Of a stretch of 64,000 nt of DNA, positions 10,005 through 19,283 are shown piece after piece. Origin of the DNA: Candidatus Obscuribacterales bacterium (GTDB taxonomy: Bacteria > Cyanobacteriota > Vampirovibrionia > Obscuribacterales > Obscuribacteraceae); NCBI GenBank assembly GCA_019750335.1, contig JAIEOQ010000003.1:310001-374000 (forward strand), written 5' to 3'. The position numbers and the translations under genes are program-made. The notes beneath the pieces are model-generated. The model was not told the origin of the DNA, searched no databases, and was given only the letters and a program-made list of their open reading frames with translations. Within the stretch, counting starts at the first letter, position 1. Each line of letters starts with the position of its first letter.

Positions 10005-10508
10005 TTGATGGATGTGCTTATGAATTCCAGAAAAAAAATGACCTTATTAGTTACCGCTCTGCTTATTTGTGCTCAACCGGCTTTAGCTCAACGTAATGAC
10101 ATCTCGATTAGCGATGGCATGGGCGAAGAGATTCAAATCAAGAATGGCTGGTTCGGCGGTAAATCAAAGAATATTCAAGATCGTTTTGGCAACAAATATC
10201 AAAGTAGCAAAGGTATTTTTGGCGGTTCGCAAAGCGAAGCTGCTGTCCTTGGCAATTCGATCAAGCGTAAAAAAGGTTGGTTCGGCGGATCAAGCGTTCA
10301 GGGCAGCACCATATTCGGTGACAAAGTGGAAAGCAAAAAAGGACTGTTCGGCGGGCGCAAAACTAAGGTTGATATCAGCGGCAGCGCGGCCGTAGTCAAA
10401 TCTTTATTTGCCTCGAGCAAGCCGAAGCCCTATATTCAGGACCCTTTGCCGATTCCTTCTCAATTTGATGCGCCGGTTGAGCGACAAACTTTAGAGCCTC
10501 TTGAATAA
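10005..10508 (+). CDS. Secreted protein with four KxGhFGG repeats
   Basis: Signal peptide (MTLLVTALLICAQPALAQ) followed by NGWFGGKS, SKGIFGGSQ, KKGWFGGSS, KKGLFGGRK. Confidence 0.75.
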   Translation: MMDVLMNSRKKMTLLVTALLICAQPALAQRNDISISDGMGEEIQIKNGWFGGKSKNIQDRFGNKYQSSKGIFGGSQSEAAVLGNSIKRKKGWFGGSSVQGSTIFGDKVESKKGLFGGRKTKVDISGSAAVVKSLFASSKPKPYIQDPLPIPSQFDAPVERQTLEPLE

Positions 10509-10524
10509 GCCGACTGAGGCTAAT

Positions 10525-10980
10525 TTATTTGCCCTTGAGAATGTTTTTCCAGTCTTTGGGATTCTCTTTGCTGACCCGATTATTCGGAGAGCTGCTTCTT
10601 GACTCGTCACGAACGGCATTCTCGGCATCTGTAAGCATAATTGCCAGTAGATCGCGGTCGGCTTGGGAGTTCTTCAATTGGTGCTGGAGCTCGGCAATGT
10701 TGGTTTTCATCTCTTCGTTTTCTTGGATGCGGATATTCATCATGCCGCTCATCCGTGAAAGTTCTTGATGCAAATGTTTGTTTTCGCGTGTCTTATCAGC
10801 CAGAAGTTGGGACTGGTTGTCATGTTCGATCCGTAATTCTTCGACGTCGCGAATTTGACGTTCCAGATCTCTTATCTGAGCAGCCAAAGTCAGATTTTTC
10901 TCCTGAGCTTGCAGTAAAGAATCTTGCATCGCCAGAAGCTTTTCCATAAGCGAATTGATGTCCGGCTTATTTGTATCCAT
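10525..10980 (-). CDS. Coiled-coil protein of unknown function (ORF extends to 11076)
   Basis: MDTNKPDINSLMEKLLAMQDSLLQAQEKNLTLAAQIRDLERQIRDVEEL... heptad pattern. Confidence 0.6.
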   Translation of the reverse strand: MDTNKPDINSLMEKLLAMQDSLLQAQEKNLTLAAQIRDLERQIRDVEELRIEHDNQSQLLADKTRENKHLHQELSRMSGMMNIRIQENEEMKTNIAELQHQLKNSQADRDLLAIMLTDAENAVRDESRSSSPNNRVSKENPKDWKNILKGK

Positions 10981-11099
10981 TGCTAACCCAGGGTCTATCC
11001 CAACGCCGACGCCTAAAATTAATATTCCCCGGCGAGTTGTCCCTTTATCTCTCTCAAACAATAAAATTGCAGGCAAGAATTTCGGGCTAAACTGGTGCC

Positions 11100-12197
11100 A
11101 TGACTAATATTGTTGTTAAGGGCGGACTTTTAATTACCCCCAAAGAAGAACGAATGGCCGACGTCTGGACGCTCGGGCAGCGTATTGGCGGGCTAGGGGC
11201 TGCTTCAGGGCTAGATGACAAAGCGCTGGTTGTGGATGCCAGTGGTTGTTATGTGACGCCCGGACTTTTCGATTTGCAAGTGAATGGCGGTCCAGGCTGC
11301 AATTTTTGGGGCGAACTTAAAGCCGACCATGTGCATTTATTCAGTAGCCAGCTCTTAAAACACGGTGTTACTTCCATTTTGCCGACGATTATTACCGGCG
11401 CGATTGAGCGCACGGTTCAAAATCGTGATTTTCTCAAGTCCGAATTCGGCATTAGTCTTGCCGGACGCAAAAAGAACATTGTCCGCATGCCGGGAATTCA
11501 TTTGGAAGGACCTTGTTTATCGCCAGCCAAGCCTGGGGTCCACCCTGTGGAATATCTTCAACCGTTAACGGTTGAGCTTTTAAAACAGATTGTCGATTCT
11601 TCAATCAAGCTGATCACTTTAGCCCCGGAGCTGGATCCTAGCGGTGAGAGTCTGGCTTTTTTACAAAAAAACGCTGTCAACATCGCCCTTGGGCATTCAA
11701 ACGCTACCCTTGCTGAAGCTAGAAGCGCATTTGCCAAGGGTGTTTCGTTGATCACTCATATTTTTAACGCTTTACCAGGTATCCATCATCGTAATCCCGG
11801 GGCAGTTACAGCCGCGCTTTTGGACCAGGCAATTACTTGTTGCTTGATTTGCGACGGCTTGCATGTGGATCCGGCAGCTTGTGAGCTTGTGTTGCGAATG
11901 AAAGGCAGTAAAAACACTGTACTGGTAACTGATATCGCTCATATCGGCACCAGTGAGGGCGGCCTTGTCGGCTCTTCCATATTCTTAGATCAAGCTGTGC
12001 AAAATGTGGTCAGCTGGGGCATTAGCAACTTTCGTGAAGCGGTGCTGATGGCCAGCTACAATCCGGCCAAGCTGCTTGGTTTGGAAGCTGAGATCGGTTC
12101 TCTGCAACCAGGCGCTTATGCCGATCTAGTTTTATGGGATCGTCAAACTTTGGCGATTAAGAAAGTAATTTTCAACGGTCAAGTTGTCGAAGCTTAG
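11100..12197 (+). CDS. nagA: N-acetylglucosamine-6-phosphate deacetylase
   Basis: PGLFDLQVNGGPGCNFWG, GIHLEGPCLSPAKPGVHP, ALGHSNATLAEARSAFAKGVSLITHIFNALPGIHHRNPG. Confidence 0.93.
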   Translation: MTNIVVKGGLLITPKEERMADVWTLGQRIGGLGAASGLDDKALVVDASGCYVTPGLFDLQVNGGPGCNFWGELKADHVHLFSSQLLKHGVTSILPTIITGAIERTVQNRDFLKSEFGISLAGRKKNIVRMPGIHLEGPCLSPAKPGVHPVEYLQPLTVELLKQIVDSSIKLITLAPELDPSGESLAFLQKNAVNIALGHSNATLAEARSAFAKGVSLITHIFNALPGIHHRNPGAVTAALLDQAITCCLICDGLHVDPAACELVLRMKGSKNTVLVTDIAHIGTSEGGLVGSSIFLDQAVQNVVSWGISNFREAVLMASYNPAKLLGLEAEIGSLQPGAYADLVLWDRQTLAIKKVIFNGQVVEA

Positions 12198-13195
12198 CCG
12201 GCAACGCCCACCGATTTTACTTCTCGAGCTTCATCAAGCACTAACTGTCCGGCGCCAACCAAACCGGCATTCTCGCCTAAAATTGAAGGATGGATCTCCA
12301 GTCTTTCGGCGATACGCGGTAAAGTGCGATCGGCAAGCAGCTCTTTGAGCAAATTAAGATCGACAAACTTGCTCATACCGCCGGCCAGCACGAATGAATC
12401 AGGATCGAGTACATGACACAAAGAAGACATGCCGACAGCGACATGTTCGTGATACTGGAATATCGCTCGCTTTGCCAGGATATCGCCCTCAGCGGCGGCT
12501 TTGATAATTTCTTCAACGTTCAATTTGTCGCCCAGTCCGGCTAATCGTGTTTGTTCTTCGCTGACACCGACAAGTAAATTGCGGACCGTAGCAACTAAAC
12601 CGCGTCCGGAGCCGAAAGCTTCCCAACAGTCCCAGAGACCGCAGGTGCAATGGCGCTCGTTATTCATGGAAATACGTAAGTGACCGATTTCACCACCGGC
12701 AAAATGGGCGCCGCGATAAAGCTTGCCGTTGAGGATGACGCCGCCGCCAATACCTGTGCCTAGGGTAACCATCATCACACAAGTTTTATAGCCTAAACCG
12801 GCAGCATGTACTTCACCGTAGGCAGCAGCGTTGGCATCATTTTCGACATGAGTGCGCAAAGCGGTTTTATCTTGGATGATATGTTTGAGAGCGGTGCCTT
12901 CCCAGCCAGGCAGATTGCCTGTAGCACCAAGAATCTCCCCGGTTTCCGGGTTTACTATGCCGGCTGTGGCGATGCCGACACCGAATACGATTCGTTCTTG
13001 CTGCAGGCTGTTAATCAGGTCAAGCAGAGCTTTGATGATATTTTCCGGTCCTTTCGGAGTCGGAATACGTATTGGCTTTGAGACTAACTTAGAGTTGCTG
13101 ACAAGTCCGGCTAAAATTTTGGTTCCACCCAGGTCGATGCCTATGGCCGGAATCATGTGCTTATCCGTATTGTTAGATGCCACCAAGTTGTCCAT
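12194..13195 (-). CDS. ROK-family sugar kinase (glucokinase-like)
   Basis: AIGIDLGGTKILAGLV, ENDANAAAYGE, MVTLGTGIGGGVILNGKLYRGAHFAGGEIGH, CTCGLWDCWEAFGSGRGL. Confidence 0.92.
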   Translation of the reverse strand: MDNLVASNNTDKHMIPAIGIDLGGTKILAGLVSNSKLVSKPIRIPTPKGPENIIKALLDLINSLQQERIVFGVGIATAGIVNPETGEILGATGNLPGWEGTALKHIIQDKTALRTHVENDANAAAYGEVHAAGLGYKTCVMMVTLGTGIGGGVILNGKLYRGAHFAGGEIGHLRISMNNERHCTCGLWDCWEAFGSGRGLVATVRNLLVGVSEEQTRLAGLGDKLNVEEIIKAAAEGDILAKRAIFQYHEHVAVGMSSLCHVLDPDSFVLAGGMSKFVDLNLLKELLADRTLPRIAERLEIHPSILGENAGLVGAGQLVLDEAREVKSVGVAG

Positions 13196-15290
13196 GATCG
13201 GGACTGCCTTTAAGTACGAGTTTGTCGAACGGTATTTTTGGTCCGACAATTACGTCGAAGCCGAAACGATTAATGCCACGAATGGTATCACGGCTAAGTA
13301 GTAGCTTGAAATCGTCAGGACCGATAGCGCAGGAGAAACTTTTTTGATAAAGCATTTTGAGGTCCATGTTGTAGGCTAAATTGGTCCCTACGGTAAGCCA
13401 TTTACAGAGCTTCACGTCGGCGCTCAAACTAGCTGATTTTGAACCTTGAATGAACTGGTCGAAGACAAAAGGTGATTGCCCGCGCACGGCACTCTTGGTA
13501 ACCATCCCTTGGACCCGGGCGCGATTAAGATTGACGTTCAAAATCGGACCAATCTGTCCCATCAAAAGCGAATCTCCGGTTGAATAAGCTTTGCCGGCAA
13601 CACCGCCGAACAGATTCATATTCACGCCATACTTACGATCGCCCAGGGCGAATAAAGGATGAGAGTTAGCAATCAACTGTTCTTGAATGCGGTAGCCGCT
13701 TGTAATATTGCCGTTAGTCATAGTGAAAAGCTGCTTATATTCCGGCGTCAAATTCAACAATGAAGGTTGATCCGACATCCAGCCGGCCGATGTGCGGAAG
13801 TTTATACCGGTAAGGTAAGGAATACCGCCGACATAACGGTTGTCAACTATTTCCATTATAGATCTAGCGCGGCGCGGTCCGAATAAGCCGTCAGGCAGAT
13901 ATTTGTTGATACCGCTCTGAAAGTTAGTGCTGTTGTTGATTTGATATTTAAGAGTAGCGACAAGCAAGTTGCTGTTCGAGCCGTAAGCAGCTTGAGCGGT
14001 CACCCGTGGTCCGATATAGCCGAGCTGAGCTGAGGCGCCTAAGCGTCCTTTGTCATTGCTGCCGTTTGTTTGATAACCGCCAAGTTGAACCATCGGCGAC
14101 CAATAAAAAACACCTTTACCCAGAGCGTAGCTGAATTTAGGACCGATGTTCATGCCGCCCATCTGCATATTGTTGGTGATGTTCGGTGTTATCGGGAAAA
14201 CAACGTTGCTCTCTTTGCCAACAGTAGCTTGGAATTTACCTAAGGGGATGCTGAAGCGTCCGGCTACGAGTCTGCCACCAAATATGGTGAAATTGCCCTG
14301 TTCTTTGTATTTTTCGTAGACCATTTTGCGAGCTTTGAAAACAAAGCTGGGGTTGACTGGTGCATAAGCATCGGGGTGGATGTTTTTATACATTGTGTCT
14401 TCGGAAGACTGCAATGTTCCGAAAAAAGGATTGCGGGCAATATGCACCGGATTAGCCATGGTCATGATCCCTTTTTTGAAGGACATGCCGGCTTTAGTTC
14501 CGGTGGCTGTGCGGGCAATAACTTGAGTGCCGTTAATTTCGGTGTCGGGTTTTGTGATTATGTATTCGTCAGATGTAACTTTAAATTTGAAAGAGCTGCC
14601 GGTGGAAATTTCACCCTGGCGAATAATTTTGACATTACCCCGGGCGTCCATGATTTGCGTATTTTGATCGTAGAGGATCATGTCGGCTTCCAGGCGTGCT
14701 TCCTGACCGCCGATTGTTGCTACGGCGTTGCCTGTGCCTAAAAATGTGTTTTTGTTTTGGTCATATTCAGTATCGTCAGCGACGATCTGTACCGTACCTT
14801 TAAGTAAGCTGTTGTCGTTTATCGACTCCAGGTTGGCCAGCTCCGGATCATCATTATCTGATTGGGTCGAATCAGTTGTCGGCAAACCGGGAGTTAATGG
14901 CAAAGCGCCGACAGCCGGCTCGGTTGGAGACTTAAAGAGTGTGCTTTCAGCTTCTTCTACCGGTTGTTCCGCAGCTGCTTGAGTTTGCGGTTTGGTTGCT
15001 TCAGCTTTTTTTGCTTTGTTTTTTTTGCGTTCAGCCGGCGGTGTTGCGGCTATTTGTGTTTTTTTCGGTGCCGCTGCCGGTTGTGCTGCTTTTCGGTTAA
15101 TGATTTGTGGCTGACTGTCATCTTGAACGTCAAGCATTGGTGTCAAAGGCAAAAGCAAAGTACCAGCCGGGCTTGTACTTTCAGCCATTGCAACAAGACC
15201 AAAAAGTTGCCAGGGTGAAGCGACCAAAGCTGCCGAAAGCCAAACTCTGATTGCTTTTGTCGCTAATGATTTTTTCGGATACGGAAGCAA
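13173..15290 (-). CDS. OstA/LptD-like outer-membrane protein (OstA-like domain plus predicted beta-barrel)
   Basis: VQIVADDTEYDQNKNTFLGTGNAVATIGGQEARLEADMILYDQNTQIMDARGNVKII (OstA-like repeats) with a long C-terminal beta-rich region. Confidence 0.75.
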   Translation of the reverse strand: MLPYPKKSLATKAIRVWLSAALVASPWQLFGLVAMAESTSPAGTLLLPLTPMLDVQDDSQPQIINRKAAQPAAAPKKTQIAATPPAERKKNKAKKAEATKPQTQAAAEQPVEEAESTLFKSPTEPAVGALPLTPGLPTTDSTQSDNDDPELANLESINDNSLLKGTVQIVADDTEYDQNKNTFLGTGNAVATIGGQEARLEADMILYDQNTQIMDARGNVKIIRQGEISTGSSFKFKVTSDEYIITKPDTEINGTQVIARTATGTKAGMSFKKGIMTMANPVHIARNPFFGTLQSSEDTMYKNIHPDAYAPVNPSFVFKARKMVYEKYKEQGNFTIFGGRLVAGRFSIPLGKFQATVGKESNVVFPITPNITNNMQMGGMNIGPKFSYALGKGVFYWSPMVQLGGYQTNGSNDKGRLGASAQLGYIGPRVTAQAAYGSNSNLLVATLKYQINNSTNFQSGINKYLPDGLFGPRRARSIMEIVDNRYVGGIPYLTGINFRTSAGWMSDQPSLLNLTPEYKQLFTMTNGNITSGYRIQEQLIANSHPLFALGDRKYGVNMNLFGGVAGKAYSTGDSLLMGQIGPILNVNLNRARVQGMVTKSAVRGQSPFVFDQFIQGSKSASLSADVKLCKWLTVGTNLAYNMDLKMLYQKSFSCAIGPDDFKLLLSRDTIRGINRFGFDVIVGPKIPFDKLVLKGSPDHGQLGGI

Positions 15291-15534
15291 ATCTGGAACC
15301 TTTAATAGGTATTGCCTAAAAATTGGAGCGCCATGACTTCAACTTGATAATGGTACAGCCAGAACCTCCTTAAAACCTGAAAAAGTGTCTAAATAAGCCT
15401 GCTCGTAACTACTTATATCTTGGGAATTTTATATGATTAAAAGTGGATCATCTGGGAGAACGTGTAGCCATCTTCCTTCTCTGTTATGCTGATGATTGTT
15501 CTTTGCTGAATGTTCCTCAAAGAAAAAAAATCTC

Positions 15535-16743
15535 ATGCGGTTAGGCGTTTTTCAAAGTCCGACTAAAGTGCTCTTTGGTGAGGGCACCATATCCGGTATT
15601 GGTGACGAAATCAGTCAATTCGGCGCCAGTAAACCGCTTTTAGTGACGGATAAAGTTCTGCTGGAAAAGGGTGTTCTCGAGCCGGTCCTACGCTCTCTTG
15701 ACGAGTCCGGTTTTGGCAAATTACCGATATTTTCCGATGTACCCCCTGATTCCGACGTTGAATGTGTCAGGCAGGCAGCCGCTTTTGCCAGACAAGCCAA
15801 GGCTGATCTGGTAATTGCTTGCGGTGGCGGCTCGGTGATTGATACGGCTAAAGTGCTCAATATCGGTTTGTCCCTTCCCGGCGACTTGCTTGAATACGAA
15901 GGAATAAACAGTTTTTCTCAAGCTTTAAAACCGTTAATTGCAGTGCCGACTACTGCCGGCACCGGTTCCGAAATGTCAGCGGTAGCCATGATTATGGACA
16001 AAGCAAACGGCAAAAAATTGATTTTCGGCAGCCGTTATCTTTATGCGGATCTAGCCATACTCGATCCCAATTTGCTTTGTTCTTTGCCGCCGCGCTTGAC
16101 CGCCGGCACCGGTATGGATGCGCTGACGCACTGTCTTGAAGCTTATGTCTCGCTCGGTGCTAACGTCATTGCTGACGCTCTCTGTCTTGATGCCATGGCT
16201 TTAATTTTCCAAAATCTCAAGCTTGCCACTACCAATGGTGACGATCCGGAAGCGCGGGCGAATACGCTTTTAGCAAGCGCGATGGCTGGGATGGCTTTTA
16301 CCAATACCGGCGTCGGCATCGTTCATGCTCTTGCGCATACGATCGGTGGCGCGTTCGGCACTCATCACGGCTTGACAAATGCGGTCTTTCTTCCTTATGG
16401 GATGAACTTCAATATGCCTTCGTCATATGAAAGATATGCTCGTTGTTGGCGACATTTGTGCAGCCTGGATCCTGGTGCCAGTGGCGCGAAATATGGTATT
16501 TCTGCTAAATTGGTCATGGAAGCCGACTTTGAGAAAGATGCCCGGTCCCTGGTAAAAGCGGTAAGCGATCTTGCCGATTCATGCTCCATACCGAAGCGTT
16601 TGCGAGATTTAGGTGTTCCTGAACTTGCTGACGATAAAATTCTTGAGTTGGCAGCTGTCGCCGGTACCGATCCGGCTATTATGTTCAATCCCCAGGAAGC
16701 TTCAATTGAAGACCTGTCCAATTTGATAAGGGAGGCTTATTAA
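15535..16743 (+). CDS. Iron-containing alcohol dehydrogenase
   Basis: MRLGVFQSPTKVLFGEGTI, IACGGGSVIDTAKVLNI, VPTTAGTGSEMSAVAMI, HALAHTIGGAFGTHHGLTNAVFLPYGMNFN. Confidence 0.92.
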   Translation: MRLGVFQSPTKVLFGEGTISGIGDEISQFGASKPLLVTDKVLLEKGVLEPVLRSLDESGFGKLPIFSDVPPDSDVECVRQAAAFARQAKADLVIACGGGSVIDTAKVLNIGLSLPGDLLEYEGINSFSQALKPLIAVPTTAGTGSEMSAVAMIMDKANGKKLIFGSRYLYADLAILDPNLLCSLPPRLTAGTGMDALTHCLEAYVSLGANVIADALCLDAMALIFQNLKLATTNGDDPEARANTLLASAMAGMAFTNTGVGIVHALAHTIGGAFGTHHGLTNAVFLPYGMNFNMPSSYERYARCWRHLCSLDPGASGAKYGISAKLVMEADFEKDARSLVKAVSDLADSCSIPKRLRDLGVPELADDKILELAAVAGTDPAIMFNPQEASIEDLSNLIREAY

Positions 16744-17156
16744 TGCCTGTTTTTTCATCCACCGAAGAGCTCCAGGAAGTGATGTTCACTCTTTGGAACG
16801 AAATGAAAGGCAATCCCGAAATAGCAGAGAAGCTTATCTCTTCTCGTTTGATCGTTCAGTTTCAATATAAAGATCCGCACGGACTGTTAACTGTTGATTG
16901 TCTTGACGGTAAAGAGATGAAAATTATTGTCGGCAAAACCGAATTGAAACCGGTCATTGAAATGTCCATGAAAGCAGACGTTGCTCATGAATTCTGGCTA
17001 GGTAAAGTCAATGTACCGATGGCTTTGATGATGGGAAAAATCGTCTCCAAAGGACCGACACCGAAAGCTTTAGCTTTATTGCCGGTAATTAAGCCGGCTT
17101 ATTCCATATATCCGAAAGTTTGGGAACTAAAAGGTAAGAACCAGAGAGTCGGTTGA
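16743..17156 (+). CDS. SCP-2 sterol-transfer family protein
   Basis: Late SCP2-like pattern (MSMKADVAHEFWLGKVNVPMALMMGKIVSKGPTPKALALLPVIKPAYSIYP); stop/start overlap with the upstream ADH gene. Confidence 0.7.
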   Translation: MPVFSSTEELQEVMFTLWNEMKGNPEIAEKLISSRLIVQFQYKDPHGLLTVDCLDGKEMKIIVGKTELKPVIEMSMKADVAHEFWLGKVNVPMALMMGKIVSKGPTPKALALLPVIKPAYSIYPKVWELKGKNQRVG

Positions 17157-18148
17157 AGGTCTTAGCAATTGGCGAGTTAACGGTTGATTGGCTTTCTCTG
17201 ACCTCAGGCGAAAGCATGCTGACAGCTTGCAATTTTTATCGTTATCCGGGCGGTAACGCGGCAAACGTCGGTATAGTCGCTTCGCGCCTTGGTTTGAACG
17301 TGGAGATTTTAGCTAAAATCGGTGATGACTTGCATGGGCAGTATCTGCTTGCCGCTCTGGCTGAAAACAAGCTTGATTTAAGTCAGGTGATTGTTGACAG
17401 CACTTACGGGACGGCGCAGTGTTACATGACTAGAAATGCTGACGGTAGTCCGGTTTATGCCAACTGGCCGCGTCCTCATGCTGCGCAGATGCTTGAAATA
17501 AATGATATTGATCCGGGTCGCCTTGCGGCTTGCGACTTGATGCATTGTACCGGGATCTCTCTTGTTGCTGATCCCAGACGCAAAGCTGTTCTTGAAACGG
17601 CAAAAAGAGCAAAAGAGCAGGGCGTGATTATTGCTTTTGATGCTTGCTTTCCTACAGGTCAGGGCAAAGATGGCGAACAGGCGGCGCGTTCTTTAATGAA
17701 TTTAGCCGACATCATTAAAGTGAATCTTTCCGAGCTTTCATTTTGGTCCGGCGGTTCAATTAATGAGAATCCGGCAAAAATGGCGCAGAAACTTCTGCAA
17801 GATATAAAGCCGGCAGCTTTAGTTGTCACTTTAGGGAAAGATGGCGCGCAAATCTATCTTAAGGAAGGTATGGTTCAAGCTAAAGCCTATCCGGTTGATT
17901 GTATTTGTGATGTCGGTGCCGGTGATGCTTTTATGGCTGGTCTTTATTACGGTTTGAACAAAATTTTGCCAGATAAAACAAAGCGCGATGCGCTTTATGC
18001 TTTGCCGCAAGAACAATGGCAGGAGATTTTGAAGCCAGCTTGCTTAGCCGGTGCGCTAGCTACCCGAGAAATAGGTGCTACCGAAAAGTTTCCGCTATTG
18101 CCCGAGTTTGAAAGAGCGCTTGAAAGCCGAGCGGCACTTGTTGATTGA
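17153..18148 (+). CDS. PfkB-family carbohydrate kinase
   Basis: YRYPGGNAANVGIVASRLG, AKIGDDLHGQYLLAAL, DVGAGDAFMAGLYYGL; TTG start overlapping the previous stop. Confidence 0.9.
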   Translation: MKVLAIGELTVDWLSLTSGESMLTACNFYRYPGGNAANVGIVASRLGLNVEILAKIGDDLHGQYLLAALAENKLDLSQVIVDSTYGTAQCYMTRNADGSPVYANWPRPHAAQMLEINDIDPGRLAACDLMHCTGISLVADPRRKAVLETAKRAKEQGVIIAFDACFPTGQGKDGEQAARSLMNLADIIKVNLSELSFWSGGSINENPAKMAQKLLQDIKPAALVVTLGKDGAQIYLKEGMVQAKAYPVDCICDVGAGDAFMAGLYYGLNKILPDKTKRDALYALPQEQWQEILKPACLAGALATREIGATEKFPLLPEFERALESRAALVD

Positions 18149-18226
18149 TTTGTGCGATCTTCAGATTTCATTTTGCTTCTTTTAAGATAACTGTTAGACT
18201 CCATCTTGGCTTGTTGGAGTTGCGTT

Positions 18227-18361
18227 GTGGTTCAGTTGGAAAACATTCGCAATCTAATTGAAGGTGCTTGCGATCTTGCCGTGATCGGTTTGATCATTTT
18301 AGCCCTTGGCGCCATCCTCATTTTTTTCAAAGTTTTTCGTTCGGATTTCAGCGAAGACTAG
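18227..18361 (+). CDS. Candidate 44-aa single-TM small protein (not in ORF track)
   Basis: GTG start about 7 nt after GGAG: VVQLENIRNLIEGACDLAVIGLIILALGAILIFFKVFRSDFSED-stop, one hydrophobic span. Confidence 0.45.
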   Translation: MVQLENIRNLIEGACDLAVIGLIILALGAILIFFKVFRSDFSED

Positions 18362-18619
18362 TAAACAAAAGCTTTTAGCGTAGCCAAGATCCGCTCCTAC
18401 TGTAGGACTTGGTATATATGCATTTGGCTATTCCAAAAAACCTTTTATATTAGTTTCACTGCGCAAGCGTAATTATGGGTCTTTAGGCCCTTCAAAAAGT
18501 AAGAGCTAGCGTGTAGATTGTAGGACAAATGGAATTTGTTCGACGGAACGACAGGTCTGGCGGACTTTCATTTATTTGTCTCTTTACAGTCCCACTTCTA
18601 TATATTTGTAAGGTCATAC

Positions 18620-18826
18620 ATGCCAAAGAAAGTACTTGTGGCTCTTCCGCCTGGTTTGCTCGAACAGATTGATTTTGTAGCCCAGGTTGAGCATAGAACA
18701 CGGTCTGATTTAATACGTGAAGCTATGCGTCGTTATATTGAGAATTTCAAGCGTACTCAGGCACCGCGTATGACTGTTAGCCAAGTGGGCAACCAAAAGA
18801 TGGCTTTGCTAACCGACGGCGAATAA
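18620..18826 (+). CDS. Ribbon-helix-helix (CopG/Arc-type) transcriptional regulator
   Basis: MPKKVLVALPPGLLEQIDFVAQVEHRTRSDLIREAMRRYIENFKR: RHH fold signature. Confidence 0.82.
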   Translation: MPKKVLVALPPGLLEQIDFVAQVEHRTRSDLIREAMRRYIENFKRTQAPRMTVSQVGNQKMALLTDGE

Positions 18827-18956
18827 CTTCCTTTGGCAAGGTTTCTCGATGGGAACGCTCCCACTGGGAACATTGACTTAGCCCCAGCCAAGCAGTAGCA
18901 TTTTCATGGCAAATAGTAATTTGTCCTGAAAAACCGGTCTGCGGGTAATTAGCTTT

Positions 18957-19271
18957 ATGCAATGGCAGAATATACTGCTTACAGAATTCATAGCCATTGG
19001 GGCTGTGATTTTTGGCCTTGGCTTTGTAAAGCTTCCCCGTTTCTTGATGCGGCGCCAGCTACGCCGAGGTTTTCCTTGGGGTTACTATAAAGACATGGTA
19101 CCGAAGTCGGATCCAGGCTTTTATTCGGAAGATAATGAGAACTTTCTCCACGACGTTGGTACTGAATTTGCCGGTATGGAAGGCTTTGGCGACTTCGGTG
19201 AATTCTCTGGCTTCGGTGAAATGGGTGAATTCGGCGCTAACTTCAATGGCAGCGGCGGCGGAGCTGAATAA
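18957..19271 (+). CDS. Small membrane-anchored protein with Phe/Gly/Glu-rich tail
   Basis: N-terminal TM (LLTEFIAIGAVIFGLGFVKL), C-terminal EFAGMEGFGDFGEFSGFGEMGEFGANFNGSGGG. Confidence 0.6.
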   Translation: MQWQNILLTEFIAIGAVIFGLGFVKLPRFLMRRQLRRGFPWGYYKDMVPKSDPGFYSEDNENFLHDVGTEFAGMEGFGDFGEFSGFGEMGEFGANFNGSGGGAE

Positions 19272-19283
19272 GCTCGATAGGCT

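Noticed and set aside
12852-13301. 149-aa plus-strand ORF
   Set aside because: Antisense to the ROK kinase and OstA-like genes; no domain signal.
18833-18891. Possible structured RNA after the RHH gene (TTGG/CCAA outer stem, GGGA/TCCC and CTGGG/CCCAG inner hairpins)
   Set aside because: Stems are only 4-5 bp and compete for bases; no match to a riboswitch consensus I know and no T-tract. Would need covariance evidence.
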